Source: Salinibacterium sp. M195 (lineage in GTDB: Bacteria > Actinomycetota > Actinomycetes > Actinomycetales > Microbacteriaceae). From it: a stretch of 64,000 bases of DNA. A program made the position numbers and the translations under genes. Where the stretch lies: the NCBI RefSeq assembly GCF_019443965.1, contig NZ_CP040814.1, forward strand, positions 558,001-622,000, written 5' to 3'. The notes under the pieces are model-generated. The model saw only the letters and a program-made list of their open reading frames with translations, was not told where the DNA came from and did not search any database. Below are positions 34,937 to 43,165 of this stretch, in pieces; position 1 is the first letter of the stretch; the number at the start of each line of letters is the position of its first letter.

Positions 34937-36376
34937 CTAGGCGCGGGGCGTGCCCAACATCGCACGCCGTACTCGAACGAGAACTTGGATGCCTGACTTC
35001 ACGACACCGCTCTGAAGCCGGTGCTGCACGTCTGCAATTGCGGCGTTCCACAGCGCATCGGTGAACGTCGGGTAGGCGTGAGTGGCGCTGGCCAGGGTGC
35101 TCGTGGAGAGCTTCGCGCTCACGGCAACCGTCAACTCGCCGAGGCTTTCGCCGGCGCGCGGGCCGACGATTGTTCCGCCGAGAACGCGTCCGCGCGAGTC
35201 GACAACGATCTGGGCGAAACCGTCATCGTCGCCTTCGGCAATGGCGCGGTCGGTTGCGCCGTGTTCGCCGGTGAAGACGCGGTGTTTGCCTTCCACAGCA
35301 TCCGCTGCGGTGAGGCCAACGGCGGCGATCTCGGGCGACGTGAACGTCACTCGCGGCACGACCTGCTCGTTGAACTTGCGGCGCAGTCCGAGGATGGCGT
35401 TGGTTCCGGCAACGCTGCCGCTCACGCCAGCTACGTGGCTGAACTTCGGCAGCCCGGCAACGTCTCCCGCCGACCAAATGTGTTTGTTTGTGGTGCGCAG
35501 CGAGGCATCCACGTCAACGTAGCCCTGATCGGTAACGGCGACGCCGGCCGTTTCGGGAGAGAGCGATTCGAGGTTGGGGTTACGGCCGATAGCGGCGAGC
35601 AGGCGGTCGAAGGGCACGCGGGTGCCGTCATCGAGCACGAGTTCTCCACTGAGGCCGTTGGCCGACACCACTTCGGTCGCGCTTCGGTTGTGCAGAACGG
35701 TGATGCCGTCGCGGTCGAAGGTGGCCTGAAGTAGGGCGCTCGCGCGTTCCTCTTCATCGGGAAGAATGCGGCTGCTGCGGTTCACGATCGTCACGTCAGA
35801 ACCAAGTCGGCCCATCGCTTGACCGAGCTCACTGCTGATCGCGCCGCCACCGAGAACAACGAGCCGCTTGGGCAGTTCGTCGAGCTGCCAAATGCTGTCG
35901 CTCGTGAGCATGTGGACGCTATCGGTGCCGGGGAAGGTAGGGATGCGCGGCACCGTTCCCGTCGCAATAACAGCCTGCACGAAGGTGTGCGGTGTGCCGT
36001 CGATCTCCAGCGAGTGGCGACCGGTGAAGCGAGCATCCCCGTGGGCAACCTCAATGCCGAACTCGGCAAAGGCTTCGACGGAATCATGGGGCTCGATCGT
36101 GGCGATAGCGTCCTGAACATGACCCATGGCGCGAGCGAAATCGACCGTCACATTCTCGGCGGTGACGCCGAAGCGCTCCGAGGTGCGCGCAACGTGCGCG
36201 GCATGAGCGGCAGCAATGAGTGACTTGGATGGCACGCATCCGGTCCACAGGCAGTCCCCGCCAAGGCGGTGTCGTTCGACAAGCAGCACTCGCGCTCCAA
36301 AGCGGGCGGCGGTCTTGCTGGCGACAATTCCGGCGCTGCCGGAGCCGATGACGATGAGATCCCACTGAGCGGGCAT
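34937..36376 (-). CDS. FAD-dependent pyridine nucleotide-disulfide oxidoreductase
   Basis: A 479-residue flavoprotein of the mercuric reductase / lipoamide dehydrogenase group. IVIGSGSAGIVASK binds FAD, GGDCLWTGCVPSKS carries the redox-active pair C42 and C47, a second GGGAISSELGQAM binds NAD(P)H, and the C-terminal dimer domain ends with HAYPTFTDALW, which includes the His-x4 region used as active-site base. There is no N-terminal heavy-metal domain and no CC tail, so mercury reduction is unlikely. The ATG at 36376 follows AAAGGAAC; an upstream in-frame ATG at 36514 would overlap the divergent gene. Confidence 0.9.
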   Translation of the reverse strand: MPAQWDLIVIGSGSAGIVASKTAARFGARVLLVERHRLGGDCLWTGCVPSKSLIAAAHAAHVARTSERFGVTAENVTVDFARAMGHVQDAIATIEPHDSVEAFAEFGIEVAHGDARFTGRHSLEIDGTPHTFVQAVIATGTVPRIPTFPGTDSVHMLTSDSIWQLDELPKRLVVLGGGAISSELGQAMGRLGSDVTIVNRSSRILPDEEERASALLQATFDRDGITVLHNRSATEVVSANGLSGELVLDDGTRVPFDRLLAAIGRNPNLESLSPETAGVAVTDQGYVDVDASLRTTNKHIWSAGDVAGLPKFSHVAGVSGSVAGTNAILGLRRKFNEQVVPRVTFTSPEIAAVGLTAADAVEGKHRVFTGEHGATDRAIAEGDDDGFAQIVVDSRGRVLGGTIVGPRAGESLGELTVAVSAKLSTSTLASATHAYPTFTDALWNAAIADVQHRLQSGVVKSGIQVLVRVRRAMLGTPRA

Positions 36377-36439
36377 GCGTGTTCCTTTCGGGCGGGCGTT
36401 TGCCCCAGTCATGTTTAGCAGCGCATTGATCAGCGAACC

Positions 36440-36482
36440 GTACGCTAGATCACAGTGTGCAAGGAGGGCTCGCCCGTAACAT
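36440..36482 (+). promoter_or_regulatory. Promoter of the FMN-reductase-like gene with ATCACA element
   Basis: GTACGCTAGATCACA (36440-36454) shares 11 of 15 bases with the TVP38 element and is followed after 22 nt by TAACAT (36477-36482), 6 nt before the ATG at 36489. Confidence 0.5.
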
Positions 36483-36488
36483 CGGGTC

Positions 36489-37238
36489 ATGGCTACCGAA
36501 ACTAACGCGAACACCGTGCCCGCCGACGCTCCCCGCTACGACGGGCTCAAGGCCGTTTTCATTAACTGCACGCTCAAGAAGAGCCCTGAGATGAGCCACA
36601 CCCAGGGGCTCATGGATTCGAGCATCCATCTGATGCGCAGCGCCGGCGTGCACGTCGACAACCTGCGCTTCATCGACCACGACATCGCCATCGGCGTCTA
36701 CCCCGACATGCGCGAGCACGGCTGGGAGAAGGATGCCTGGATCGACGAAGTCTGGCCCCTCATCGAAGCGGCAGACATCCTCGTCATCGGCGGGCCGATC
36801 TGGTTGGGTGACAACTCCTCTGTCACCCGGATGCTCATCGAGCGTCTCTACGCGATGAGCGGCGAGTTCAACGACAAGGGCCAGTACGTCTTCTATGGCA
36901 AGGTCGGCGGCGCGCTCTTCACCGGTAACGAGGACGGCGTGAAGCACTCCGCCATGTCGGTGCTCTACAGCCTTCAGCACATTGGCTACGTCATCCCACC
37001 CGCAGCGGATGCCGGCTGGCTGGGCGAAATCGGTCCAGGCCCCAGCTACCTCGACGAGGGCTCGGGTGGCCTCGAGAATGACTTCACCAACCGCAACACG
37101 ACCTTCATGTCGTGGAACCTCATGCATCTGGCCTCGATTCTCAAGAACGCCGGCGGTATCCCCTCCTACGGAAACACGCGCAAGGCGTGGAACGACGGCG
37201 AGCACTTCGGCTTCGAAGCCAACCCCGAATACCGCTAG
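36489..37238 (+). CDS. Flavodoxin-fold NAD(P)H-dependent oxidoreductase
   Basis: A 249-residue protein of the NADPH-dependent FMN reductase / flavodoxin family. AVFINCTLKKSPEMSHTQGLMD is the phosphate-binding loop region, ILVIGGPIWLGDNSSVTRMLIERL is the flavin-contacting segment, and GGALFTGNEDGVKH follows. Tightly coupled (8 nt) to a methyltransferase gene. Start is leaderless. The Crp-like promoter element suggests that it is expressed with the TVP38 genes under redox or energy stress (inference). Confidence 0.87.
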   Translation: MATETNANTVPADAPRYDGLKAVFINCTLKKSPEMSHTQGLMDSSIHLMRSAGVHVDNLRFIDHDIAIGVYPDMREHGWEKDAWIDEVWPLIEAADILVIGGPIWLGDNSSVTRMLIERLYAMSGEFNDKGQYVFYGKVGGALFTGNEDGVKHSAMSVLYSLQHIGYVIPPAADAGWLGEIGPGPSYLDEGSGGLENDFTNRNTTFMSWNLMHLASILKNAGGIPSYGNTRKAWNDGEHFGFEANPEYR

Positions 37239-37246
37239 GAATCGAC

Positions 37247-37879
37247 ATGGCCTGGAAGAAATACCGCTTCGGCACGCAGTTTTACGATGCGATGTCTGGC
37301 GAATGGGCGGTCTATCGCTCAGGCCGTGTCGCCGGTATCGAGCTCCTGGGCTTGCGCCCCGGTGACACCGTTGTGGATCTCGGCTGCGGCACGGGCCTCA
37401 GTTTCGAACTCCTCGTCAAGGCGGTTGGTCCCACCGGTCAGGTGATTGGTGTCGACGCGAGCAGCCAAATGCTTCAGGTCGCGGCCAAGCGTGCGGCGCG
37501 CAAAGGCTGGTCTAACGTGCGCGTGGTGCAGGCGGATGCCACGAAACTGTCGGCTGCAGATCTTGCCGTCGATGGCGCAGTGCCGACGATCGATGCGGTG
37601 TTCTCCGCCTACGCGCTCAGCGTGATGGGGAGTCACCCCGAAGTGCTGGCGGGAGCCGAACGGCTGCTCGCCCCCGGCGGTCGAGTCGGCATCGTCGATA
37701 TGCAGCGACCAGTGGGGGCGGCAAAGATTTTTACACCGCTCGCGCGCCTCGCCTGTCGCCTGGGTGGCGCGAACATCGAAGCGCATCCGTGGAATTGGCT
37801 GACTGAGCGCGCCGACAACGTGAAGCAGGTAAGCCGTCGCGGTGGCCACATTCAGGCGGTCACGGGAACTCTCAAGTGA
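37247..37879 (+). CDS. Class I SAM-dependent methyltransferase
   Basis: A 210-residue protein with the SAM-binding motif VVDLGCGTGLSFELL, the acidic residue after the second strand (IGVDASSQML) and the VVQADATKL motif. It belongs to the UbiE/Methyltransf_11-25 type group. The ATG at 37247 lies 8 nt after the flavodoxin-like gene. Substrate unknown; membrane lipid or quinone methylation is possible. Confidence 0.87.
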   Translation: MAWKKYRFGTQFYDAMSGEWAVYRSGRVAGIELLGLRPGDTVVDLGCGTGLSFELLVKAVGPTGQVIGVDASSQMLQVAAKRAARKGWSNVRVVQADATKLSAADLAVDGAVPTIDAVFSAYALSVMGSHPEVLAGAERLLAPGGRVGIVDMQRPVGAAKIFTPLARLACRLGGANIEAHPWNWLTERADNVKQVSRRGGHIQAVTGTLK

Positions 37880-37976
37880 GCATGTCATGATGGATTCGTG
37901 CGGCAATCAGGTTGCCTCAGCCCCGCTGGCGAGCGATCGTCCGTGGTCGCCGCAGCGAAGGGATCCTGAACCACTG

Positions 37977-38672
37977 ATGCCGATTGACAATGGTTCGTTT
38001 AGTTGCTTGAGCGAAGTCGACCTCTTCGCGGATCTCTCGCCTGCCGAGATTGAGAAAATGGATCGCATGGCTCCCTCGCGCTCCTATTCCCTTGGCGAAA
38101 TGGTGTTTAGCCAGAGCCAACCGGTGACCGCCCTCTTCATTCTGAAGAAGGGCCGCATTCGCATCTTTCGAGTAACAGAAGATGGCAAAGCGCTCACGAT
38201 GGCCATCCTCGAGCCTGGCGCTGTGTTCGGCGAAATGATGATGGTCGGCCAGCGCATGTACGACAACTACGCCGAAGCCATCGATAACGTCGAAATCTGC
38301 CTGTTGAATACGGCGGATGTTGAGCGCTACCTGCTCGCTGACCCCCGCATCGCCATCCGCATTTCTCGTCACCTCGGCGAACAAGTTGTTCGTCTCGAAG
38401 AGCGCCTCACCGATCTCGCCCTGCGACCGCTGCAGTCGCGCGTCTGCAGCACCCTCCTGCGTCTGGCCGAATCCGGTCGAGCACCCCGGTTCGCGAATCC
38501 GACGATCCGTCTCAGCCACGACCAGCTCGCCGGCCTCCTTGGCGCAACACGCGAATCCACTAGCAAAGCAATGTCTGACCTGGCAAGCCGCGGCATCATT
38601 CGTCAAGGTCGTGCCCGCGTGATCATCCTCGACCTGGATGCTCTCGCTCAACTCGCTCGCCAGTCCAGCTAG
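37977..38672 (+). CDS. Crp/Fnr-family transcriptional regulator
   Basis: A 231-residue regulator of normal family length when read from the ATG at 37977; in-frame ATGs at 37887 and 37890 would add about 30 residues. The N-terminal cyclic-nucleotide-binding fold includes VFSQSQPVTALFILKKGRIRIF and LEPGAVFGEMMMVG; the C-terminal winged helix has LSHDQLAGLLGATRESTSKAMSDLASRGII. There is no FNR-type four-cysteine cluster. The Arg-Glu pair in the recognition helix is the one that reads TGTGA in Crp, which matches the ATCACA elements found at three nearby promoters. Confidence 0.9.
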   Translation: MPIDNGSFSCLSEVDLFADLSPAEIEKMDRMAPSRSYSLGEMVFSQSQPVTALFILKKGRIRIFRVTEDGKALTMAILEPGAVFGEMMMVGQRMYDNYAEAIDNVEICLLNTADVERYLLADPRIAIRISRHLGEQVVRLEERLTDLALRPLQSRVCSTLLRLAESGRAPRFANPTIRLSHDQLAGLLGATRESTSKAMSDLASRGIIRQGRARVIILDLDALAQLARQSS

Positions 38673-38710
38673 CGGCGCAAAACCGCGGCCCGCACAGGCG
38701 ACGCAGCGTC

Positions 38711-38727
38711 AGAGTAAGAAATACTCT
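38711..38727. promoter_or_regulatory. Dyad upstream of the first NPTRxY lipoprotein
   Basis: AGAGTA and TACTCT flank a 5-nt centre, 24 nt before the -10 box at 38752. It could be an operator. Confidence 0.35.
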
Positions 38728-38751
38728 CTTCCGCGTGACAGCGAGCAGCGC

Positions 38752-38757
38752 TACTCT
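38752..38757 (+). promoter_or_regulatory. -10 box, leaderless promoter
   Basis: TACTCT ends 6 nt before the ATG at 38764; no ribosome-binding site. Confidence 0.5.
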
Positions 38758-38763
38758 TCAGGC

Positions 38764-39432
38764 ATGGACAGCGGACGTGAAAGTAGCTCGGTGGTTGCAC
38801 AGCGACCGCGTGCCCGAATGACTTTTGCTGCGGCATCCGCACTGGTGACGTTGTTGGCGCTCTCTGGCTGTGTACCGTCAGGATCTACGACCGCAGTCTC
38901 GACGCCGACGAGCACGCCCCCAACATCAGCCACGCCCAGTTCAACTCCGATCCCGACCCCGGATCCGTTGGTGGTCGTTGGGTGCGACACCCTATTGCCG
39001 CTGGCCACCGCCAAGGGTCTCTTTTCTCCCTCAACACTGCTCTTGGATGACTCGAACACGGTGCCTCTCTATGGCAGTGAAATCGCCGAAGTGGTTGCGG
39101 CCATCACCAACGCCTCGGTCACCAAGAACTGCATTTGGGGTATTCCAAACTCAGATGGATCCTTCTCAGTCGTCGTGGCTGACATTGCGGAGCCGGAAAT
39201 AACCAACCTCACCAGCGCACTCGTCGCAGGAGGCTATGTGGGCACCACTACTGATGGCCTCACGACTCTCGACTTCGAGACCGATGGCGAGGTCAGCTCG
39301 CTCGCCTACACCCACGTGCTCGTGAACGACCTCTGGATTTTTGTCAGAGGAACGTCGCTCGACCTCACCGAGAGCGTCGCGACCACTGTGCTCGACGAAA
39401 TTCGCCTCGCGAACCCCACCCGCACCTACTAG
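38764..39432 (+). CDS. Lipoprotein, NPTRxY family, paralogue 1
   Basis: A 222-residue lipoprotein with lipobox LSGC (Cys about 36), a Thr/Ser/Pro-rich linker, and a globular domain that starts near GCDTLLPL and ends in LANPTRTY. Cys in NCIWGIP and in the GC start may pair. The domain is clearly related to the lipoprotein at 43166-43831 (shared LLP/MLP start, C[IL]WG[IL]P, DDLWI or NDLWI, and the NPTR-x-Y end). No known family is recognised. The start is leaderless. Confidence 0.75.
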   Translation: MDSGRESSSVVAQRPRARMTFAAASALVTLLALSGCVPSGSTTAVSTPTSTPPTSATPSSTPIPTPDPLVVVGCDTLLPLATAKGLFSPSTLLLDDSNTVPLYGSEIAEVVAAITNASVTKNCIWGIPNSDGSFSVVVADIAEPEITNLTSALVAGGYVGTTTDGLTTLDFETDGEVSSLAYTHVLVNDLWIFVRGTSLDLTESVATTVLDEIRLANPTRTY

Positions 39433-39648
39433 CAAAGTCGAGGCTCGACCCTTCGTGCGAAGTAGGGGCTGCTGGCGGCGCTCGACACCCGTGCCTCATG
39501 GGGGGCGGCGGCGCGGGCAGCGACCGGGCGGTGCACTGTTTGGCGCTCGCCTCCGCTAACGTCGTAGGCAGCCCACTGCAGGCATTGCCTCGTGATTTTC
39601 GCCGGAAGCCGTAGTGCACCGTGGCAGTAAAGCCTGAAAAGAGGAACC

Positions 39649-40764
39649 GTGATCCCCGTGAGCACCCCACCGGCACTAAAGAAATCGCGTCGCATCAGTG
39701 TCGCGCTGCTGGTGGCAACCGCGCTCACCTTGAGCGCGTGCACGACCGCAGAAGGCGGACCCTCATCGACGCCAAACACCGATGCTCTGATCTCTCAAAA
39801 ATCTTGCGACCGTAACGCGGCGGCTGGCACCATCACCTACATCTCGGGCTACGGCTACTCGGCAAGCGCCGGCCAACTCGACGTCTTCCTCGCCGAGGAG
39901 TTGGGATACTTCGACGACCTCTGCCTCGACGTAGAGATCAACGCCTCCGGCGCGAATGGGCAACAGCTTGTCTCCTCTGGACAAGCAGAGTTCACGGCTC
40001 TCGGTTCGGCATCCGATGTCATGCTTGCCGCCGCAAACAGTGGCAATCTCACTGCCGTGGCGACCTATGGCAACACTCCACCGTTTTCGATCTTTGCCAA
40101 CGAGAAAATCACAGACCTCACAGACCTCGAGGGTGGCACCCTCGGCTACTTCATCAATCTGACGCCCATTGCGTCGGCGATGTTGGATGCCGCTGGTGTC
40201 GATATGAGCAAGGTTGAGCTGATCAAGATGACCAACTACGACCCCACGGTCGTCACTCGCGGCCAGGTGGATGCGATCGTGGGCTACGCGTCGAATCAGC
40301 CGGAAAATCTTCGCGCCCAGGGTTTGCCATTTACCGAGTTCTTCCCCGCCGACTTTGGAGTCGGGGGAACGTACAACGTCATGGAGGTCAATTCACAGTT
40401 CTTGGCCCAAAATCGCGCAGTTTCTGCTGATTTCATGCGTGCGACCCTCCACGCTCTGCAATTTTGTCTCGACAGTTCTGATGAGTGCCTCGACATTCTC
40501 GCCGGGCTTGCGGACGAGAGTGGTCAGGGCGCCGCGTTTCCCCGTGACCAGCTTGAGCGCACCTGGAATGTCGAGTCGCAGTGGGTGCGCGACAGCAATA
40601 GCGGGCTTCCGGGAACTCAGACCGCCGCAGACTGGCAACCAGAATACGAACTCGTCACACAGTTCGGTGGTGTCGATAATGTGCCGGCCATTACCGCGAT
40701 GATTGACCAGACGCTCGTCGCTGATCTCTATGCGGATGGCGCACTGATCTGGCCGGGCAACTGA
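39649..40764 (+). CDS. NMT1/THI5-like ABC substrate-binding lipoprotein
   Basis: A 371-residue binding protein with lipobox LSAC (Cys31). The mature part shows the SsuA/THI5-like pattern: ISGYGYSASAGQLDVFLAEELGYFDDLCLDVEI, then QQLVSSGQAEFTALGSASDV and YDPTVVTRGQVDAIVGYASNQPE. It starts with GTG behind AGAGGAAC. With the ATPase and permease that follow it forms an importer for a small organic ligand (sulfonate, nitrate, or thiamine-precursor type). No TPP riboswitch is seen upstream. Confidence 0.9.
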   Translation: MIPVSTPPALKKSRRISVALLVATALTLSACTTAEGGPSSTPNTDALISQKSCDRNAAAGTITYISGYGYSASAGQLDVFLAEELGYFDDLCLDVEINASGANGQQLVSSGQAEFTALGSASDVMLAAANSGNLTAVATYGNTPPFSIFANEKITDLTDLEGGTLGYFINLTPIASAMLDAAGVDMSKVELIKMTNYDPTVVTRGQVDAIVGYASNQPENLRAQGLPFTEFFPADFGVGGTYNVMEVNSQFLAQNRAVSADFMRATLHALQFCLDSSDECLDILAGLADESGQGAAFPRDQLERTWNVESQWVRDSNSGLPGTQTAADWQPEYELVTQFGGVDNVPAITAMIDQTLVADLYADGALIWPGN

Positions 40765-40837
40765 CCTAGCCAAGCAACTAATCTGGCCGGGCTACTAATC
40801 TAGGAGGCTGGAGATTCAGCAGCCACAGGGAGTGAGA

Positions 40838-41638
40838 ATGGACACCGCACAGCGGGCCGTCGGCGTTCAACTCACCAATGTGTCCAAAAGTTTCGGTCCC
40901 GCCGGCGACCGCACGCTCGTGCTCGACGATATCAACCTGTCCATCACGATGGGCGAGTTCGTCACCGTGATCGGGCCAAGCGGCAGTGGCAAGTCCACTC
41001 TGCTGAAAACTGTTGCCGGCTTGCTCCCGATCGACAGTGGCACCGTAATGGTGGAGGGGATGACGGTAGACGCGGCCACGAAGAACAAAATGGTCGGTCT
41101 TGTTCCGCAGTCTCCTGCGCTGCTGCCGTGGCGCACCGTGCTCGACAACGTGCGATTGCCGCTGACCGTCAATCCGCGGGGCAACACGAACCGAGTGCTG
41201 CTCGATCCGCAGCAGATTCTGGAGTCATTCGGCCTGGGGTCTGAGCTCTCGAAGTATCCGGGCCAGCTTTCGGGGGGAATGCAGCAGCGGGTCGCGATTG
41301 CTCGCGCCTTCGTGTTCAATCCGAGCGTGCTGCTCATGGATGAACCGTTTTCGGCTCTCGACGAGATGAACCGTGAACAGCAACGCGTTGGCCTGCTCGA
41401 TTTTTGGCAATCCAATCGCAAGGCTGTCCTCTTTGTCACGCACTCCGTGCCGGAAGCGATCATGCTTTCTGACCGCATTGTCGTGATGGGGGGAGCGCCA
41501 GGTCACATCGCCGAGATAGTTTCTGTTGATCTTCCGCGACCCCGTGGCATCGACGTTTACGAATCTGCTGCGTTTCGGGAGCTCGAAGATCGACTGCGTC
41601 ATACTCTGCGCAATGTGAGGGGCGCGGCACGTGGCTAA
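40838..41638 (+). CDS. ABC transporter ATP-binding protein (SsuB/TauB type)
   Basis: A 266-residue ATPase. Walker A is GPSGSGKST, Q-loop VPQSPALLPWRTV, signature LSGGMQQR, Walker B VLLMDEPFSALDE and H-loop VTHSVPEA. The ATG at 40838 follows CAGGGAGTGAGA; a GTG two codons upstream is possible. It overlaps the permease by 8 nt. The subfamily fits sulfonate/nitrate/thiamine-precursor importers. Confidence 0.92.
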   Translation: MDTAQRAVGVQLTNVSKSFGPAGDRTLVLDDINLSITMGEFVTVIGPSGSGKSTLLKTVAGLLPIDSGTVMVEGMTVDAATKNKMVGLVPQSPALLPWRTVLDNVRLPLTVNPRGNTNRVLLDPQQILESFGLGSELSKYPGQLSGGMQQRVAIARAFVFNPSVLLMDEPFSALDEMNREQQRVGLLDFWQSNRKAVLFVTHSVPEAIMLSDRIVVMGGAPGHIAEIVSVDLPRPRGIDVYESAAFRELEDRLRHTLRNVRGAARG

Positions 41639-42413
41639 GCGTCAGAACCGGGCCGGCGGTCGTCTGAAGTGGCTGCCCGCCACCATAACCTTCCTCATTG
41701 CAGCGGTTCTCTGGCAGGTGACGGCGCTCGCGAATCCCTTTGTCATCCCGACCCTCGACCAAATCGGGCTGAGTCTTGTCACCGATGCGGATACGTACTG
41801 GCGCAACTCCCTGGTAACGGGGCTTGAGGTTGTGATTGGCGCGAGTGCTGGCATCCTTCTCGGATTCTTGGTGGCCATCATCATGGCGGAGTTTCGCCTC
41901 ATGGAACGTGCCGTCATGCCGCTCGTTGTTGTGGTGATGGTGACCCCGATCGTCGCCCTCGCCCCGGCGCTGGTTGTCGCGTTCGGGTTCGGGATTATGC
42001 CCAAGTTTGTGGTGACTGCGCTTGTTGTGTTCTTTCCGATGCTCATCAATTCTTTGGCCGGGCTGCGTGATGTGGATGATCAGGCTCTCGACGTGATGAA
42101 GACGCTCCATGCCAGCCGCTGGGAAATTTTTCGTGACCTTCGCTTCACGGGGTCTCTCCCCTATGTCTTTGCGGGCTTGCGCATTGCGCTTCCGCTCGCC
42201 GTGGTCGGTGCCTCGGTCGCGGAGTTTGTGGCGGCGGGTCAGCAGGCCGGTCTTGGCTCACTCGTCACGATCGCCGCTGCTCAAGCCAACTTGCCTGTCA
42301 CGTGGGCGAGCATCACGTTGCTCTGCGTGATGGGCGTAATTCTGATTTCTACGCTCGCCTTTGTGCGCACTCGAGTGCTCTGGTGGAACGACGGCGCAGC
42401 CAAGGACCTCTAA
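41631..42413 (+). CDS. ABC transporter permease (SsuC/TauC type)
   Basis: A 260-residue permease with about six membrane segments and the loop VMKTLHASRWEIFRDLRFTGSLPYVFAGLRIALPLAVVGASVAEF, typical of this family. It starts with GTG inside the ATPase gene. Third and last gene of the importer. Confidence 0.92.
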   Translation: MAKRQNRAGGRLKWLPATITFLIAAVLWQVTALANPFVIPTLDQIGLSLVTDADTYWRNSLVTGLEVVIGASAGILLGFLVAIIMAEFRLMERAVMPLVVVVMVTPIVALAPALVVAFGFGIMPKFVVTALVVFFPMLINSLAGLRDVDDQALDVMKTLHASRWEIFRDLRFTGSLPYVFAGLRIALPLAVVGASVAEFVAAGQQAGLGSLVTIAAAQANLPVTWASITLLCVMGVILISTLAFVRTRVLWWNDGAAKDL

Positions 42414-42482
42414 GCACTTTTGTCGCCATCCCGCGGCGCGGCCAGCTGTGGGGAAGACCCCTCATTCCTCGCCAGATCTCGC

Positions 42483-42488
42483 TAGTCT
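42483..42488 (+). promoter_or_regulatory. -10 box, leaderless promoter of dcd
   Basis: TAGTCT ends 6 nt before the ATG at 42495; no ribosome-binding site. Confidence 0.55.
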
Positions 42489-42494
42489 TAGGCC

Positions 42495-43100
42495 ATGCTT
42501 CTCAGTGATCGCGACATCCGGGCCGAACTTGCCACTGGCCGTATTGGCCTCGACCCGCTCGATCTTGACATGGTGCAACCGTCGAGTGTTGATGTGCGGC
42601 TCGACCGCTTCTTCCGCCTCTTCGACAACCACAAGTACCCGTTCATTGATCCGGCCGTCGACCAGCCCGATCTGACTCACCTGATGGAAGTGGATGCCGA
42701 CCAGCCGTTCATTCTTCACCCCGGTGAGTTTGTGCTCGGTTCCACTTTCGAGCTCGTGACTTTGCCCGATGACGTCGCCGCACGTCTCGAGGGCAAGAGC
42801 TCGCTCGGGCGACTCGGTCTGCTCACGCACTCCACGGCAGGTTTCGTTGATCCCGGATTCTCGGGTCACGTCACCCTCGAGCTCAGCAACGTGGCGACGC
42901 TGCCCATCAAGCTCTGGCCCGGTATGAAAATCGGGCAGCTCTGCTTCATCCGGACCAGCTCGCCGGTGGAATCGCCTTACGGGTCTGGCCAGTACGGTTC
43001 GCGTTACCAGGGTCAACGTGGGCCAACAGCGAGCCGCAGCTTCCAGAACTTCCACCGCACTGATGTGCGGGCGAATGACGCGGGATCTCTCGGCGGCTAG
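42495..43100 (+). CDS. dcd: dCTP deaminase
   Basis: A 201-residue trimeric pyrimidine nucleotide enzyme. The N-terminus [12 protein letters not shown], the core [36 protein letters not shown] (Ser-Ser, catalytic Glu region) and the C-terminal [21 protein letters not shown] are diagnostic. The enzyme turns dCTP into dUTP; actinobacterial members are often bifunctional and go on to dUMP (family knowledge). Monocistronic with a leaderless start. Confidence 0.97.
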   Translation: MLLSDRDIRAELATGRIGLDPLDLDMVQPSSVDVRLDRFFRLFDNHKYPFIDPAVDQPDLTHLMEVDADQPFILHPGEFVLGSTFELVTLPDDVAARLEGKSSLGRLGLLTHSTAGFVDPGFSGHVTLELSNVATLPIKLWPGMKIGQLCFIRTSSPVESPYGSGQYGSRYQGQRGPTASRSFQNFHRTDVRANDAGSLGG

Positions 43101-43152
43101 TTTCTTAGATCACGATTAGGTGAGGGATCTTCTTTTTGCCATCGTCGTCGCT

Positions 43153-43158
43153 TATTGT
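43153..43158 (+). promoter_or_regulatory. -10 box, leaderless promoter
   Basis: TATTGT ends 7 nt before the ATG at 43166. Confidence 0.45.
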
Positions 43159-43165
43159 TTCCCCC

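Noticed and set aside
34937..36376. Mercuric reductase
   Set aside because: The CLWTGC disulfide is shared by the whole family, and the N-terminal metal-binding domain and C-terminal Cys pair of MerA are absent; no mer genes nearby.
39433..39648. Possible TPP riboswitch before the NMT1/THI5-like binding protein
   Set aside because: I looked for CTGAGA and the conserved ACCTGA-type segment and found neither, so a thiamine-type ligand is not supported.
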